From: Acanthamoeba sp. SK_2022b
Lineage: Eukaryota; Discosea; Longamoebia; Acanthamoebidae
Assembly (NCBI GenBank): GCA_027943245.1
Contig: JANDJZ010000333.1
Location: 1-54,649, forward strand
Length of the DNA stretch: 54,649 nt
Direction of reading: 5' to 3'
Program-made: the position numbers and the translations under genes
Part shown: in pieces, positions 1 through 10,590 of the stretch
How positions within the stretch are numbered: the first letter of the stretch is position 1
How the letters are laid out: each line of letters opens with the position of its first letter
Notes under the pieces: model-generated
The model's database searches: none
Told to the model about the DNA's origin: nothing
What the model saw: only the letters and a program-made list of their open reading frames with translations

Positions 1-596
1 CCCTCGAGCAGGACGGTGGCCAGGGCGCAGGCGCCGGCGCGGCTCCCGAACACGAAGAAGAGGAGCGGGGGCATGCAGGCCACCACGCAGAACAGCTCCG
101 GGACGAAGCCGTAGTAGAAGCACGCGCTGAAGACGACGAAGTTGGACCACAGCGCGAGGGCGAGGGCCGTCGCGTACGCGTCGCGTCGGAGCGTGACCAG
201 GGCGAGCAGCCCGCACTCGACCACGAGCGAGGCCAGGTTGAGGAATTCAAAGAATGAGAGCGAAGTAGCGGCGGAGGAGGAGGAGAGGCAGATGAGGTTG
301 AAGAGGGTCATGAAGGGGAGCACGAGCATGCAGAGCAATCGTTTTCGTCGCTCGTCCTCGTCCTCGACCTTGCGGACGTGCTCGGGCAGCAGACAGACAA
401 ACGCCGAGGCCGAAGGCGCCGGGTTGGGCTGTCCGGCCGACGATGACGCCGACGAGGATAAGGATGGCGGAGGCTGTGGTGGCGGTTGGGCCCCGTCTGC
501 GATCGGCGTCTTTGACATGGGCGAGGCAGCGGAGGAGGCGTGCGAGGCCTCGGCTGGGGCTGTGGTGTTGGTGGTCGTGGTGGTAGTGGACGCCAT
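1..596 (-). CDS. Polytopic membrane protein, N-terminal part (runs off window)
   Basis: The minus-strand reading frame from the ATG at 596 stays open to the window edge (198 codons seen). The first 65 or so residues are low-complexity Thr, Ser, Pro and Ala and look disordered. A short charged stretch (VRKVEDEDERRKR) follows, then at least four hydrophobic segments in close order, beginning LLCMLVLPFMTLFNL. This is a cytosolic tail leading into a multi-span membrane domain. Acanthamoeba-type hybrid histidine kinases and cyclases often start this way, but no catalytic domain lies inside the window, so no function is assigned. A second frame is open over part of the region (247-669), but it has Arg/His-rich composition and no hydrophobic pattern. 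Confidence 0.6.
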   Translation of the reverse strand, partial: MASTTTTTTNTTAPAEASHASSAASPMSKTPIADGAQPPPQPPPSLSSSASSSAGQPNPAPSASAFVCLLPEHVRKVEDEDERRKRLLCMLVLPFMTLFNLICLSSSSAATSLSFFEFLNLASLVVECGLLALVTLRRDAYATALALALWSNFVVFSACFYYGFVPELFCVVACMPPLLFFVFGSRAGACALATVLLE

Positions 597-1369
597 CTGG
601 TTCAGCCACAACGACTGTCGTTGGGCGACGGGATGCTTCTGGGGAGAGTACGAGAGATAGGTGGGGCATGGAAGGTAGGACGCGTGTTGGAAGAGGAGAT
701 GTGCAGGGCCAACGTCAAAAAGAGAACGAACAGAAAAAGAGCGAAAGCGACGAGCCAAAAAAGAACGAAGACGACAAGAATACGTACGTTTCGGTATGGG
801 CGATGAGCTCTAGTTTCAGGTCGTGAGAGGTCGATGTTAGAGGTGGCGGTGATCGGTCAGGTGGTGCTGGTGGTGGTCCATAAAAAACAAAAATGGCGTT
901 TGTCTTGGTTGGCGCGCTTGTGCGTGTGTGACGGCCCAAGCGTGCGTCAGCCACGCGCGTACCTCTCGTGTCTGCCAGTGAGGTGTCGTTGATGGTCACC
1001 CGATTGGCCACGCTTTGAATCCCACAAACTTTCTGCGGATGTGCTCCCTCACGAAGGCCCCACCGCCGCAATTTAAGGTGGTCGCGGCTCTATAACTCCG
1101 ACGTCGCCTCCCGACAGAGAAGAGGCATGCCCGGGATCTAGACAAGGCCGCACGTGTAGATAGGTCGCGGCATGTTCTTACAAAAACCACACAAACTATG
1201 ATACACTCAACCCCACCCTGCGCTTACACTTGGCCTGTCACTAGCTCGTCCTTCTTCATCGGCCCAAAATCACGCGGCCCCCTCTCCTCTCTTTCCGCCT
1301 GGTTTGTTCGGTTATAGCGTTTGGGCCCTGATCCTCCGCCGTCCGGTCCTCGCGGTGGCGGTTCGTCAT
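597..1369. other. Intergenic, no gene seen
   Basis: This stretch lies between the start of the membrane protein and the 3' end of the Ras gene. Open frames here are short, Arg/Pro-rich and lack family motifs or plausible splice patterns. It probably holds the 5' leader and promoter of the membrane protein and the Ras 3' UTR. Confidence 0.4.
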
Positions 1370-2700
1370 TCACTGAAGCACGCAACCCTTGCCCTCCATC
1401 ATCTTGTTGAGCTTCTGTCCCCACGTCTTCTTGCCACTGCTCGGCGACGCCGCCATGCCGCCGCTCTGCACGATCGACAACGTCAGTCAGCCATAGGAGT
1501 TAAAAGGAGGAAGGGAAGGCGCGCGAGCAAGGGCAAGCCGTACGCCGGTGTTGTTGTTCTTCTTATCCCGCCACAACTTCATCTCCTTGACGAGCTGCTC
1601 GAAGCACTCCTCGACGTTCAATCGCGTCTTGGCTGCACATTCGTTCATTCATCAGGTCAGTGCGTTGGCACACACGCCCCGCTCTCCCATGAAACACGTG
1701 CGCGTGTGCGCGCTCAAGTGAGGGGGGAGAGAGAGAGAGAGAGAGAGAGAAACGAACCAGAGGTCTCGAAGAAGTGGCAGTTGAACTTCTTGGCGAGGTC
1801 CTTGCCCTCGGCAGTGCTCACTCGGCGCAGATCGTCCGGCAGATCGCACTTGTTGCCCACCAGGATCATCGGATACGTGTCCGAGTCCTTCACACGCAGG
1901 ATCTGCTCGCGGTAATCGTGCATCGCCTCGTACGACTTGCAACGCAACGCAGCGACAAAGAGATAAGCGACGTGGGCAAAGAAATGTGCGAGAGAGAGAG
2001 AGAGAGAGAGAAAGGTGGGTGGAAGGGGGAGTTACCTCTCTGGAGGCGACGGAATAGCAGCAGATGAAGCCGCCGCCTGATCGGATGTACTGGTCTCGCA
2101 TCACGCTGTACTCCTCCTGGCCGGCCGTGTCCAGAATGTCCTGTGCGGATTCATGCACGCGTACGTGTTCGACGCAGACGAAGCGGTGAGTTCGGGTCGA
2201 CGCGCGCGAGAGACAGCAGAGAGAGAGAGAGAGAGAAGCGAAGGTGAAGGGAGGGAGGCGCACGAGCATGTGAACTTCATCGGAAATGGTGACCTGCTTG
2301 CGGTAGGAGTTCTCGATGGTGGGGTCGTACTCCTTCACGAAGTAGTTCTGCGTGAACTGAATCGTCAACGCGCTCTTGCCCACGCCTGCAACGGCAGCCG
2401 CCCAAGAAGCAGCAAAGAACGAAAACGACGTTAGTACCCGGCTTTTCTCCATCGGGCAGAGGGCAGGGAGCGGGGGCTTCATTATTTGGTTTCGGTAACG
2501 AAACGGGTCTCACGGAAATAAACTCGTTGGGGGGGGGGCAAAAGAACGAAAGCGAAGGAGAGGGCAGAGAAAATATGGTGAAGTAGAGGTAGATGGTTCA
2601 CGCGCGGAAGAAAGTTTGATGTTTGCACAGGAAAAAGATGGTGCCAGGGTGAGGGAAGTGTACCGCCCTCGCCGAGAACTACAATCTTATACATCGCCAT
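1370..2700 (-). CDS. Ras-family small GTPase, farnesylated type
   Basis: Six exons (2700-2664, 2385-2264, 2140-2036, 1935-1758, 1632-1544, 1465-1370) join in phase to give 208 residues. All GTPase motifs are present: P-loop GEGGVGKSA, effector loop YDPTIENSY, switch [17 protein letters not shown] and ETSAK. The protein ends in CVLQ, a CaaX box whose final Gln favours farnesylation, so it should act at the plasma membrane or endosomes as a GDP/GTP switch. P-loop residue 12 is not Gly as in human Ras (GAGGVG becomes GEGGVG). The C-terminal hypervariable region carries extra Gly/Ser/Lys-rich sequence. Three introns contain a (CT)n tract on the sense strand just after the donor. Assignment as Ras rather than Rap or Ral rests on overall similarity and is fairly sure. 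Confidence 0.93.
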
Positions 2701-3424
2701 CTGCTCTGTCCAACTATGTCGCGCAGATGCTTTTCTTCAGAGAGTAACAACCGTTAGCGCCTCGCGAAGGATGGAGAAGGAGGACCCTCGGTGAAAGTGG
2801 AGGTAACGACGGTGTATTCAGCAAAGTCGTTTGATTTGCCATTCGAGCAAAGGGGGCTGAATGCAGTTGGTTGGTATTTTTGACTCCAACCGTGATTGGC
2901 CAATACTTGCCCTCAATTCCCCAGGTTAATTGAGAGTGCTATGGAGAACTAATTCATTTACCAGCGACTTCCATTCTGCGTTCTTCAGTGCGGTAAGAAA
3001 CGTGGTGTGATGTTGTTGGGCATGGTGTTGATTCCTATGTGGACAGCATATGGTAGAGTGGAAAGGATTTGCCTATGTTCACCAGTGAGCCTTTTTCATT
3101 AGAGGAGATACATGGCAAACAAGGTGATAAACAAAACAATGAAAACAACACAAAATAACAAGGGTAAATTCACAAAAAAAGGGCTTTTGGCCAGCTGGGT
3201 GGAAAAAGCGTGGATACAGGCACAAAATGATAAACATATCTTTTGATGCTATTTGATTTTGATCTGCCACAAGGAGAGGAGTTGAAAGGGAGTGGCAGAG
3301 GGACGTGCTCATTAAATTGATTGTCGTGGCGGAGTCTCGGACTTGCAGTTGCCTTAATTTCACCCACTGTGCCCACCCAACGCAAATCTCAGTTGTAATT
3401 TGCAACTCATCTACTCATCTACTC
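2701..3424. promoter_or_regulatory. Divergent intergenic region, Ras / Costars-LIM
   Basis: A head-to-head spacer of about 720 nt, AT-richer than its surroundings. It must hold the promoters and leaders of both genes. No TATA-like element is convincing and no coding exon was found. Confidence 0.35.
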
Positions 3425-4574
3425 ATGCAGAACGAAGCTGGTGCGTTCCCTTTGCGTTGTTCGCCTAAGTGTGAGGCACAGAGAAGAGTGCTTCATTTTT
3501 AGTTATCTCGCATTGATGAAGATCGAAGCGTGACCACGCTTTCCCCTCCCCAAGGTCAATCTCCTAGCGCTGGACAGGCCCGGGCGCAGTTCCTGCAACG
3601 AGTACAGCAGAACCAAGATGCCCTCGAACAGAAGAGTGCCGAGTACGCTTCAGCTGCCACCGCCATCACACAGAGCTGCCCTCACTCACGCTGGTGTGTG
3701 CTTGTGTGCGTGCGTACATCGGGAACATCCAGCCGCGCGACGGCGGCCCAGGAGTGGACCGTGAAGGAGGTCAAGAAGCTCGTGCAGGTCCTCAAGGAGC
3801 GCGGCACCGTCGACCGAGTCGATCCCCAAAAGGTAGTCCACCTCCTCACTCTCCTCCTTCTCCTCCCTTGTCTTACCCGCTCTCGCGCGTGCGTGCGTGC
3901 GTGTGTTGTGTGGCCTACCAGCGGCTGTACGTCAAGTTCGGCCCGCTGTTCAAGGAGACGACGCACCAGTTCGAGGCGCTCAGCGGCACGCTCAAGACGG
4001 CCAAGAAGTGGGGCATCGTGTCGTTCGGGCCCGACGTCCTGTTCGAGCGCACCCACGACAACGAGATCATCCACCTGTGCAAGGAGGAGGTCGAGCCCCC
4101 GGCCGCCTCCCCGCGCGTCCTCTCCCCTCGCTCCCCCTCCCCCGCCGCCTCTCCCCGCTCCGCCGGCTTCGCTCCTACCAACGGTTCGCCGATTGTCGTG
4201 TGTGTCGTGTGTGTCGTGTCCGTTTGTGGTCTCACGTGCCTGTGCGCGACTCGACAGAAAACGCAGAGGAGCGGTGCCAGAACTGCGGGAAGAAGGTGTA
4301 CAAGATGGAGCGGCAGCCGGCCGGGAAGCTGGTGTTCCACAAGGTCTGCTTCGTGTGCGTGGACTGCAACAAGAAGCTCGATCCCAAGCTCTACTGCTCG
4401 GTGGCCGGCCGCGTGTTCTGCAAGCCCTGCTACATGGTACCCTCGCACACCAGCCGCAAGTAGTAGTCTACCCTCTCAGCGCGCTTTTGCTGACCCGATC
4501 TCCTCCCATGTTTGATCGACCAGGTTGAGGTCAACAAACCGCCATCCGAGCAGCGCAAGGAGGCCTCTTCTTAA
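3425..4574 (+). CDS. Costars-domain + LIM-domain protein
   Basis: Six exons (3425-3440, 3555-3642, 3733-3832, 3922-4183, 4258-4436, 4524-4574) give 231 residues. Residues 1-40 are a short Gln-rich helix. Residues about 45-118 are a Costars domain (EWTVKEVKKLV, VKFGPLFKET, FEALSGTLKTAKKWGIV, HDNEIIHL), known from ABRA/STARS and Dictyostelium costars as an actin-linked module. A Pro/Ser linker with repeated SPR and PAASPR leads to one LIM zinc-binding domain: CQNC, then HKVCFVCVDC, then CKPCY, matching the C-x2-C, H-x2-C, C-x2-C pattern. The tail is short and polar. The first exon codes only five residues plus one base; it was chosen because the main frame has no ATG and this exon has a good donor in the needed phase. 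An actin-cytoskeleton role is inferred from the two domains. Confidence 0.82.
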
Positions 4575-4721
4575 TACTCTTCCGACGACCACGCATGCAG
4601 TCTGGCATGGTGTGTTTGTGTACATGAGATGTGTGGAGTTGATGATTAATGAATTCCACGGGGCTAAACGGCCACACGTTGTACCACGCGCAAGTACTTG
4701 GGGAGCAGTGTTTCCCCGCGT

Positions 4722-5243
4722 TTATTGCCTTGAGAGGCCGAGCTCCTTCCTTACGCGCTCCACGGCCGATTCGAGCTGTATCTTGTGCGCCTGGATGTGG
4801 TGCCAGCACCACCCGTCCAACAAGAGCATAACGCAATACGAGAGCCCAGTTGGCCACCACTCCCGGGCTTGTCCAAGCCGCCAGCTTGCCACACCACAAA
4901 TTCTGTGAAAACCAACCTTGTCAGAGCGAGAAAGGGAGCGTGGGGGGGGGGGCGAGTACACGTTGCAGACGCCCAGGGCAATGATTTGAAACCAGAACAA
5001 CTTGAGGTTAACTTTGGAGACAACCTTCAAGTTTTTTGCGAGGCAGGCTCTATTGCTCGCGTAGATGCGCTTCTGCTCATCGTCCGCCGCAGCCTGCTGA
5101 TTCTCTTGATTGGCGAGCAAATGCGCGTCCGTCTCTACGTCCCTCAAGGGCAAGGATCGAGAGAACAGCAGCGATGCCAAGGCGTAGTTGGCTGGCTGGA
5201 TCGCTTGTGCCGCCAGCTTAACAGAGGTTAAGGCCTCCATCAA
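4722..5243 (-). CDS. Small membrane protein of unknown function
   Basis: Two exons (5243-4960 and 4902-4722, joined as GT|GTACTC...TTTTCACAG|A) give 154 residues. The first 65 or so residues are soluble and helical, with an Asn/Gln-rich stretch (LANQENQQAAADDEQKR). Two hydrophobic segments follow (LKLFWFQIIALGVCNV and TGLSYCVMLLLDGWCWH), then a charged helix (QLESAVERVRKELGLSRQ). This hairpin-like topology resembles small peroxisomal or ER membrane proteins, but no family signature is recognised. The intron can be read through without a stop in the same frame, so a longer retained form is possible. The gene is convergent with the Costars-LIM gene, about 150 nt away. Confidence 0.55.
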   Translation of the reverse strand: MMEALTSVKLAAQAIQPANYALASLLFSRSLPLRDVETDAHLLANQENQQAAADDEQKRIYASNRACLAKNLKVVSKVNLKLFWFQIIALGVCNVYSPPPPRSLSRSDKVGFHRICGVASWRLGQAREWWPTGLSYCVMLLLDGWCWHHIQAHKIQLESAVERVRKELGLSRQ

Positions 5244-5492
5244 ACGTTCTTCTTCTTGTTCTTGTTGTTGCTTTGTTGTGGTGCTGCGCTTCTGAGTTTA
5301 GTGGTCTGGAGTATTCCTTCTAGGCGTGAGGTAACAGGTTCGGTCGAACCAGGCGTCTTCGATACCGATATCTGACTTCGACCGAACCCACGTTGCCAGG
5401 TGGTGACTTCGCTCGAATACTCTTCGGAGCCTTTTAGAGGCCCCAGGTCTTTGTTGTGCAAGAACACCGGCAGCAGAAGGAGACACGAAGCT

Positions 5493-6431
5493 ATGGATCG
5501 ACTGCGTGCGCTCAACCTAACAGTGGACCAGCGGACGATCGCCTCGCCTAAAGGCCTCTTCGCGGAGGAGTCTTGGGCTTGGCTGATGCGCCTTGCCCCC
5601 GACGCGCGGAGTAAGTTGCTGCAAAGCCTTCAAGAAGCGATACAAGAGCCTCCCAGTCTTGACAAGTTGGAAGCGGGAACGAAGACGGCGCAGCAGGCCA
5701 TCGAGAGGATCCGCAGTATCCTTCAGCAATCCCCGGTACGTGTCCCCGTGCGGTCTGCCCTCCTGCAAAGGCACACAAAAGCGCTGACCTGTCTCAACGT
5801 GCAGGATGTCGCCACCGCGGCCGCGATCTATTGTGCGGTGTGTATAGCCTACGGTGGCTGGGTCGTTTACGAATTCGTCAGCTGGCGAAAGCTACTTGCC
5901 GAGCAGCAGGTCGACGAGAACATACGCCGTTGGCACGAGGCGCTCGGCCGCGAAGAGGGAAGCGTGAAGAGGCTGATGGAAATCCAAGCAGAAGTAGCGA
6001 GTTCCAACGGCAGGATGAGCGATGCGCGCTGGAGAGAGCTCGCGAATGAGTTTGCGTGCCAAGCGGTGGCCACCGCCGGAGCCCTGACGCGCATGATCGA
6101 GGAGATCACGGCCCTGCGTGAACAGTGTGATGCTCAAGAGCGGCTTGGCACCAACGCTATCATGACAGGCGCTGCACTTTCTGCGCTCGGCGCCTTGGCA
6201 TTGGTGGTTGCTGGACCTGCCATTCCTGCCGCGGCGCGCGGCGTTGGAATAGCAGCGGTGGGTATCGCAGCTAGCGGGACCCTCGCAGCCTTTGTTATGT
6301 GCTGGCAAGTGACCCAACGACTAGACGAGCTCTCCAAGCTGAAGTCACAAGCCACACGCCTGCGAAACGATATCGTAAGGCTGCGTCAGGAACTCATCGA
6401 CGACGGCACGCGGTTCGGATACGGCAACTAA
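5493..6431 (+). CDS. Helical protein with hydrophobic membrane hairpin, unknown
   Basis: Two exons (5493-5735, 5805-6431) give 289 residues. The 69-nt intron has GTACG and CAG ends and keeps frame, so a retained version is also coding. The N-terminal half is amphipathic helices. One hydrophobic segment lies near residues 83-105 (AAAIYCAVCIAYGGWVVYEF), followed by long coiled-coil-prone helices rich in Glu, Arg and Ala. A 60-residue Ala/Gly/Val-rich stretch (TGAALSALGALALVVAGPA onward) probably forms a membrane hairpin. A last charged helix has heptad Leu/Arg spacing (LDELSKLKSQATRLRNDIV). The ATG at 5493 is preferred because upstream in-frame sequence is Arg-rich and not helical. No family is recognised; a membrane-associated helical bundle is all the sequence supports. 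Confidence 0.55.
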   Translation: MDRLRALNLTVDQRTIASPKGLFAEESWAWLMRLAPDARSKLLQSLQEAIQEPPSLDKLEAGTKTAQQAIERIRSILQQSPVRVPVRSALLQRHTKALTCLNVQDVATAAAIYCAVCIAYGGWVVYEFVSWRKLLAEQQVDENIRRWHEALGREEGSVKRLMEIQAEVASSNGRMSDARWRELANEFACQAVATAGALTRMIEEITALREQCDAQERLGTNAIMTGAALSALGALALVVAGPAIPAAARGVGIAAVGIAASGTLAAFVMCWQVTQRLDELSKLKSQATRLRNDIVRLRQELIDDGTRFGYGN

Positions 6432-6790
6432 GGGAGCTTTGAGGATAAGAAAGCTGCCAGCACAACATGTGTGTTCTGCTGCAACTGGTGCATGTAATCA
6501 GCAAAGTGTTATCGAAGCTTGAGCTACAATGTGTGTGTTACGGGAACATACAACAGAAGGCAATATCATCCATTCCTCTTGGACTCTCTTGTCGATCACC
6601 CATCCCAACACACCTATCAGAGCCTAAATGGTTGTCGTGACCAAAATAAGTGGCTTTCGGTGGAAGTGTACAAGGAAGACAGTGTTAAAAAAATGTGTGG
6701 AAAATCTGGTGAAGCTGTACAGCGCTCTCGTGATGGGCGTGCGTTGGTGAACACGTGGTCGCAACGGGAAAGGGACCAACGACGTCCCTC
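6432..6790. other. Convergent 3' spacer, no gene seen
   Basis: This lies between the stop of the helical membrane protein and the IST1 stop. Only short frames without motifs are present. It probably holds two 3' UTRs. Confidence 0.4.
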
Positions 6791-8466
6791 CTAGAGGTTC
6801 CTCTTGAGAGCCTCAAAGCGAGCACTCAGCTCATCAAATTCCTCGTCGCCTGCTTGCGGCGCCGGCGAAACGAACGTCGGGTCCGGGTTGTCCGCGGGGA
6901 TCGCCGGGAACTGCAACCCCACGCACCAACGCCGCGATGAGCAAACAGTGTGCACATGTGCGCGCGTATCCTTTACCTGCAGCGATGCGTCGATATGGCC
7001 GAGCGTGGGTGGGGCCTGGGAGGGCGCAGCCAGCGTGGGCGAGGGGACGGCCACGTGCGGGAATGCGGCGGGCGGGGCAAGCGGCGACGACCAGTCGCCA
7101 AAGTCCAGCTCCTGCGGCACATAGGGCGGCAGCCCCTGCGCAGCCGGGGCTGTGGGGGCGTGCGGCGGCTGCGGCGTTGCCGAGGGGAAGGGCTGGGGCG
7201 CGGGCAAGGAGGGCGGGTAGGGCGCAGTGCCGCCAGTCTGTGGGAGCGACTCGTTTATGGCCGGCGACGACGACTGTGCCGGCGTCGATGACGGCCCGTC
7301 CTGCGTGGTGAACGAGGCGAACTCGAGCTGTGTGGTCTTATCGGGCACGGGCGAGAGGCGGAAGAACTCCTCCTCGACAAAATCCTTCTCGGGACAGCAC
7401 ACCGATAGCTTCTCCATCAACTGTACGGCCATTGATCGGAGAGAGGTCAGCGCTGTCAGGCGTGCACTCTGTCCTTGCTCCCTCAGCCAGCGCTCACTCG
7501 AATAACCTAATTCACAGCTATGGAAGAGTACAAGGAGTGGAGAAAATATGGGGGCGTGCCTCTTCGTTGACGTAGCAGGACGTGTTGTCCAGGGCCGCCT
7601 TTAGGAATTCTTCGCCGTACTTGAGCTTGAATTGATTGGCCAGCTGCTTGAGCTCCGGGATCGCCACACGGAGCGACGCTGCGCCCACCAAACACAACAC
7701 ATGCACAACACACACAACACGCACATAACACAACACAACACAACACAACACAACACAACACAACACACGCACGCACGCACGCGCGCACATACACACACAG
7801 GGAGAGATAAGAAAGAGAGCGGGTCTAGCTTGCACGAGGCGCGGTTAAGTGTGTGCGGACCCCAGGTCAGCGTGTGTACGGCCTCGACCAAATCATGAGG
7901 TATCTCCCTGTCCAGACGGCGTGAGGCGCAAGGCTCAAGGGAAGCATATGGAGAGTCGAGGAGGAGGTGGAGGTGGAAGAGGAGCTGTTATACGTACGGG
8001 TACATGTGAATGAGTTGAAGACGCGTGACGACGATCTCGCAGAAGAGTTCCAGGACGTCGTAGGCCTCGAGCAGCCGCTGCTCGCGGACCAGTTGCTCGA
8101 CTCGAAGCCGGGCCAGCTCCTCCTTCTCCTGCTTCACCAGCTCGCTGATCTCCTTCTCCGCCTGCTTGTTCTGTTCTTGCCCCTTTTTCTTCTTCAAACT
8201 GCAGAGCAAGCAAATAACAACAAATAAGAATAAAGAATATTTAAAACAAATAAATGAATAAAAGACAATAAATGGATAAAAGGCAAGGCGTACTTCATAC
8301 GAACGACAGCAGATTTGAGGTAGAGCTTGCTGCAGGGTGTGGGGTTGAATGGAGGATCAGGTGGCGTTGCAAGTGATGCAAAAGTGGCTGCCTAGTGCAC
8401 GTACCACTTGTTCGGATCGAAACGCGGCCAAAACCATTCCGCCATCGACTGGAACCATTCTGCCAT
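6791..8466 (-). CDS. IST1: IST1-like ESCRT-III-associated protein
   Basis: Seven exons (8466-8405, 8329-8294, 8198-7994, 7933-7861, 7678-7560, 7420-6977, 6910-6791) give 352 residues. Residues about 20-190 match the IST1 domain: a Lys-rich helix with QAEKEISELV, then EELARLRVEQLVREQRLLEAYDVLELFCE, DLVEAVHTLTW, LRVAIPELKQLANQFKLKYG and LMEKLSVCCPEK. IST1 binds ESCRT-III CHMP proteins and VPS4 and acts in endosomal sorting and abscission. The C-terminal 150 residues are Pro/Ser/Ala-rich and end in an acidic helix (DEEFDELSARFEALKRNL) that could be a MIM-like VPS4-binding tail, by position only. The exon 5-6 junction needs a GC donor (GAAGAG|GCACGC) to give the conserved VN-EE-LM-EKLSV. Confidence 0.9.
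7733..7786. repeat. CAACA pentanucleotide and ACGC microsatellite in IST1 intron
   Basis: Tandem copies of cacaa run directly into acgc/acgcgc units. The tract sits inside the intron between IST1 exons 4 and 5 and is not coding. Confidence 0.85.
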
Positions 8467-8792
8467 TTTGTTTTATGGTGCACGCAAATGCCGCAAAGGT
8501 TCACGCTCCTCCTCTTTCGATCTGATCTGCCCCTTGACAAAGAAACGATTTTCTTCGCTAAATTCTTGCGGGAAAAAGATTTTCCGGTCGCGGCCAATCC
8601 CGCGCTGCCAGCGCACTTGCAAACAACACGACGCGTAACCCACAAATCACTTCCGTTGGCAATTTGTTGTTGATTGATTGAGCGATTGATCCTTTCCCTC
8701 CCTTCGAATCACAACAATATTGCCACAAGATTTGTCGAACAACGTAGAGTGATTATTCCTTTAATCTCGTCAACAACTCGATCCGGAGCAAG
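8467..8792. promoter_or_regulatory. Bidirectional promoter region, IST1 / SLC35B1-like
   Basis: The start codons of IST1 (-) and the transporter (+) are only 326 nt apart. The spacer holds two GCGGGAA/TTCCCGC-like elements (near 8567 and 8604) and a CCAAT-like string near 8595. These are pattern observations without experimental support. Confidence 0.4.
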
Positions 8793-10469
8793 ATGGCAAA
8801 GGAACTGGAGATGCTGGTCGGAGTGAGTGGAATCTATGTATTCTACCTCCTCTATGGCATCGTGCAAGAGCGAGTGTACGTACTGCTCGACCCCCACTCT
8901 CTCCCTTTCCCCCTGCCGAGGTTTGACGCCGTGATGGCGATCAGCACGACCACGCCCTTCGGGCCGAACGGCGAGCGATTTGACTACATGTTCTTCCTGG
9001 TGTGCCTGCAGTGCATTCTCAACGCCCTCTTTGCTCTTGTCGGTGCAGTTCCCGCCTTCCCTATTCCTCCTCGATCATGCCCTTGTGTGTGTGACAGCCG
9101 ACCCTCACCTCCTCACATGTCCAGTGCTGGGATTCAACCGGCTCTGGACCAGACAGGCCCCCAGGGACAAGGTCCCTTTCACCGAGGTACCGGGCTCCTT
9201 GCCGCATGCAACGTGTGGTGATGGGTCCTCTTCTGCTAACGCATCAATCGTCGACCAGTACGCGTGGATCTCGCTTACCTACGTGCTGGCCATGCTCTGC
9301 TCCAACAGCTCGCTCCAGTTCGTGGACTACCCGACCCAGGTAGGTTCTGTATGGCTGCTGCAAGGTGTGAGGCGTGGCTCACGTGGGGGAGTACATCAAA
9401 CGGTGCATAGGTGTTGGGCAAGTCCTGCAAGCCGATCCCGGTGATGCTCATGGGCGCGCTCATCTACGGAAGGTGGCGCCCCCCCCGTCGCCAGCCTTTT
9501 AAGTTTATGAATAATAACACTGGTTTACTTGTTTACTTTTAGGTCCTACAACTGGCGCAAGTGGTTTTGCGTTCTGCTCATCTCCGCCGGCATCGCCTTG
9601 TTCATGTTCAAGAACAAGGTCCGTGGCGTCCTCTCTTTGTCATATCTGCTCCCACTCTCATCTCCTCTCATTTATTTTCCTCCATCATTAAACGACACAA
9701 GGGAGGAGCCGTTGCGGACGAAGTGACGCCGTGGGGAGTCATGTGGGGCTATGCCCTCCTCTTGGCCTCGCTCGCCTTTGACGGCCTGACCGGTCCCGCC
9801 CAGGAGCGACTCTACGAGGTACTTACTCACTCCCAGATCTGCTCTCGCGTAGCCTACATATATAACACGATATTGGCCCACTCCACACCAGAAATACGAT
9901 CCCAAACCGACCTTCGTGCACGTCATGTTTTACTCCAACGTGTGGGCCGTTATCTATATGGGCACGGGCGTGCTGGTCACCGGCGAGACCGTACCGGCCA
10001 CTCTGTTCACCATCAGGTCGCTTCACCTTCTCCTCATGCCTTCTATCCGGGGCCCCGGACAGCCTGTGCTGATCTTCTCTGGCCCTCCCGTTTTACGCGC
10101 ACGGACAGGCATCCCGAGCTCATGTGGTACATCTTCCTGTTCGGCGTGTGCTCGGGCCTTGGCCAGTTCTTCATCTACTACACCCTCCAGGTACGCTCGT
10201 CTCTTCACACTTTTTTGAGCTTCCTATCACTAATCCGGCCGCACGCACGCGCACGACAGCACTTTGGCTCGCTCGTGTTGACGGTGACGACGACCACGCG
10301 CAAGTTCTTCACCATCCTCGCGTCGGTGCTGTGGTTCGGCCACGCGCTCTCCGCTACCAAGTGGCTCGCCGTGTTCCTCGTCTTCGCCGGCCTCTCCATC
10401 GACATCCTGGGCAAGTACTTCGACGACTACCGCGCCCGATCCGCCAAGCCCAGCAAGAAGGTCCAGTAA
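8793..10469 (+). CDS. SLC35B1-type nucleotide/sugar-nucleotide transporter (ER)
   Basis: Ten exons (8793-8875, 8921-9042, 9125-9186, 9259-9339, 9411-9472, 9543-9618, 9702-9818, 9892-10016, 10109-10190, 10260-10469) give 339 residues. About ten membrane segments follow the UAA/SLC35B pattern. Signature blocks are [64 protein letters not shown] and TTTRKFFTILASVLWFG. The protein ends KKVQ, a KKxx dilysine signal that returns membrane proteins to the ER. SLC35B1 relatives exchange ADP/ATP or UDP-sugars across the ER membrane; the substrate cannot be read here. Many introns sit between complete helices. It is transcribed away from IST1 and followed at 120 nt by the phospholipase gene. Confidence 0.92.
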
Positions 10470-10590
10470 CCTTTTTTTTTTTGTGAAACCAAACACAAGC
10501 CGATCGTTTTATGGCAAGATCTTCGCGAGGTTTTTTGGGTCAATTTTTGTTCTCAAGTGGTCGAAGAGCTACCCTCTAACAGCAGGCGGC

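Noticed and set aside
7681..7800. Possible CRISPR-like array from the short CACAA repeats
   Set aside because: Units are contiguous with no spacers and the DNA is eukaryotic.
7595..7900. Cys/Val-rich minus-strand frames near 7.7 kb
   Set aside because: They read through the CACAA/ACGC repeat in an IST1 intron.
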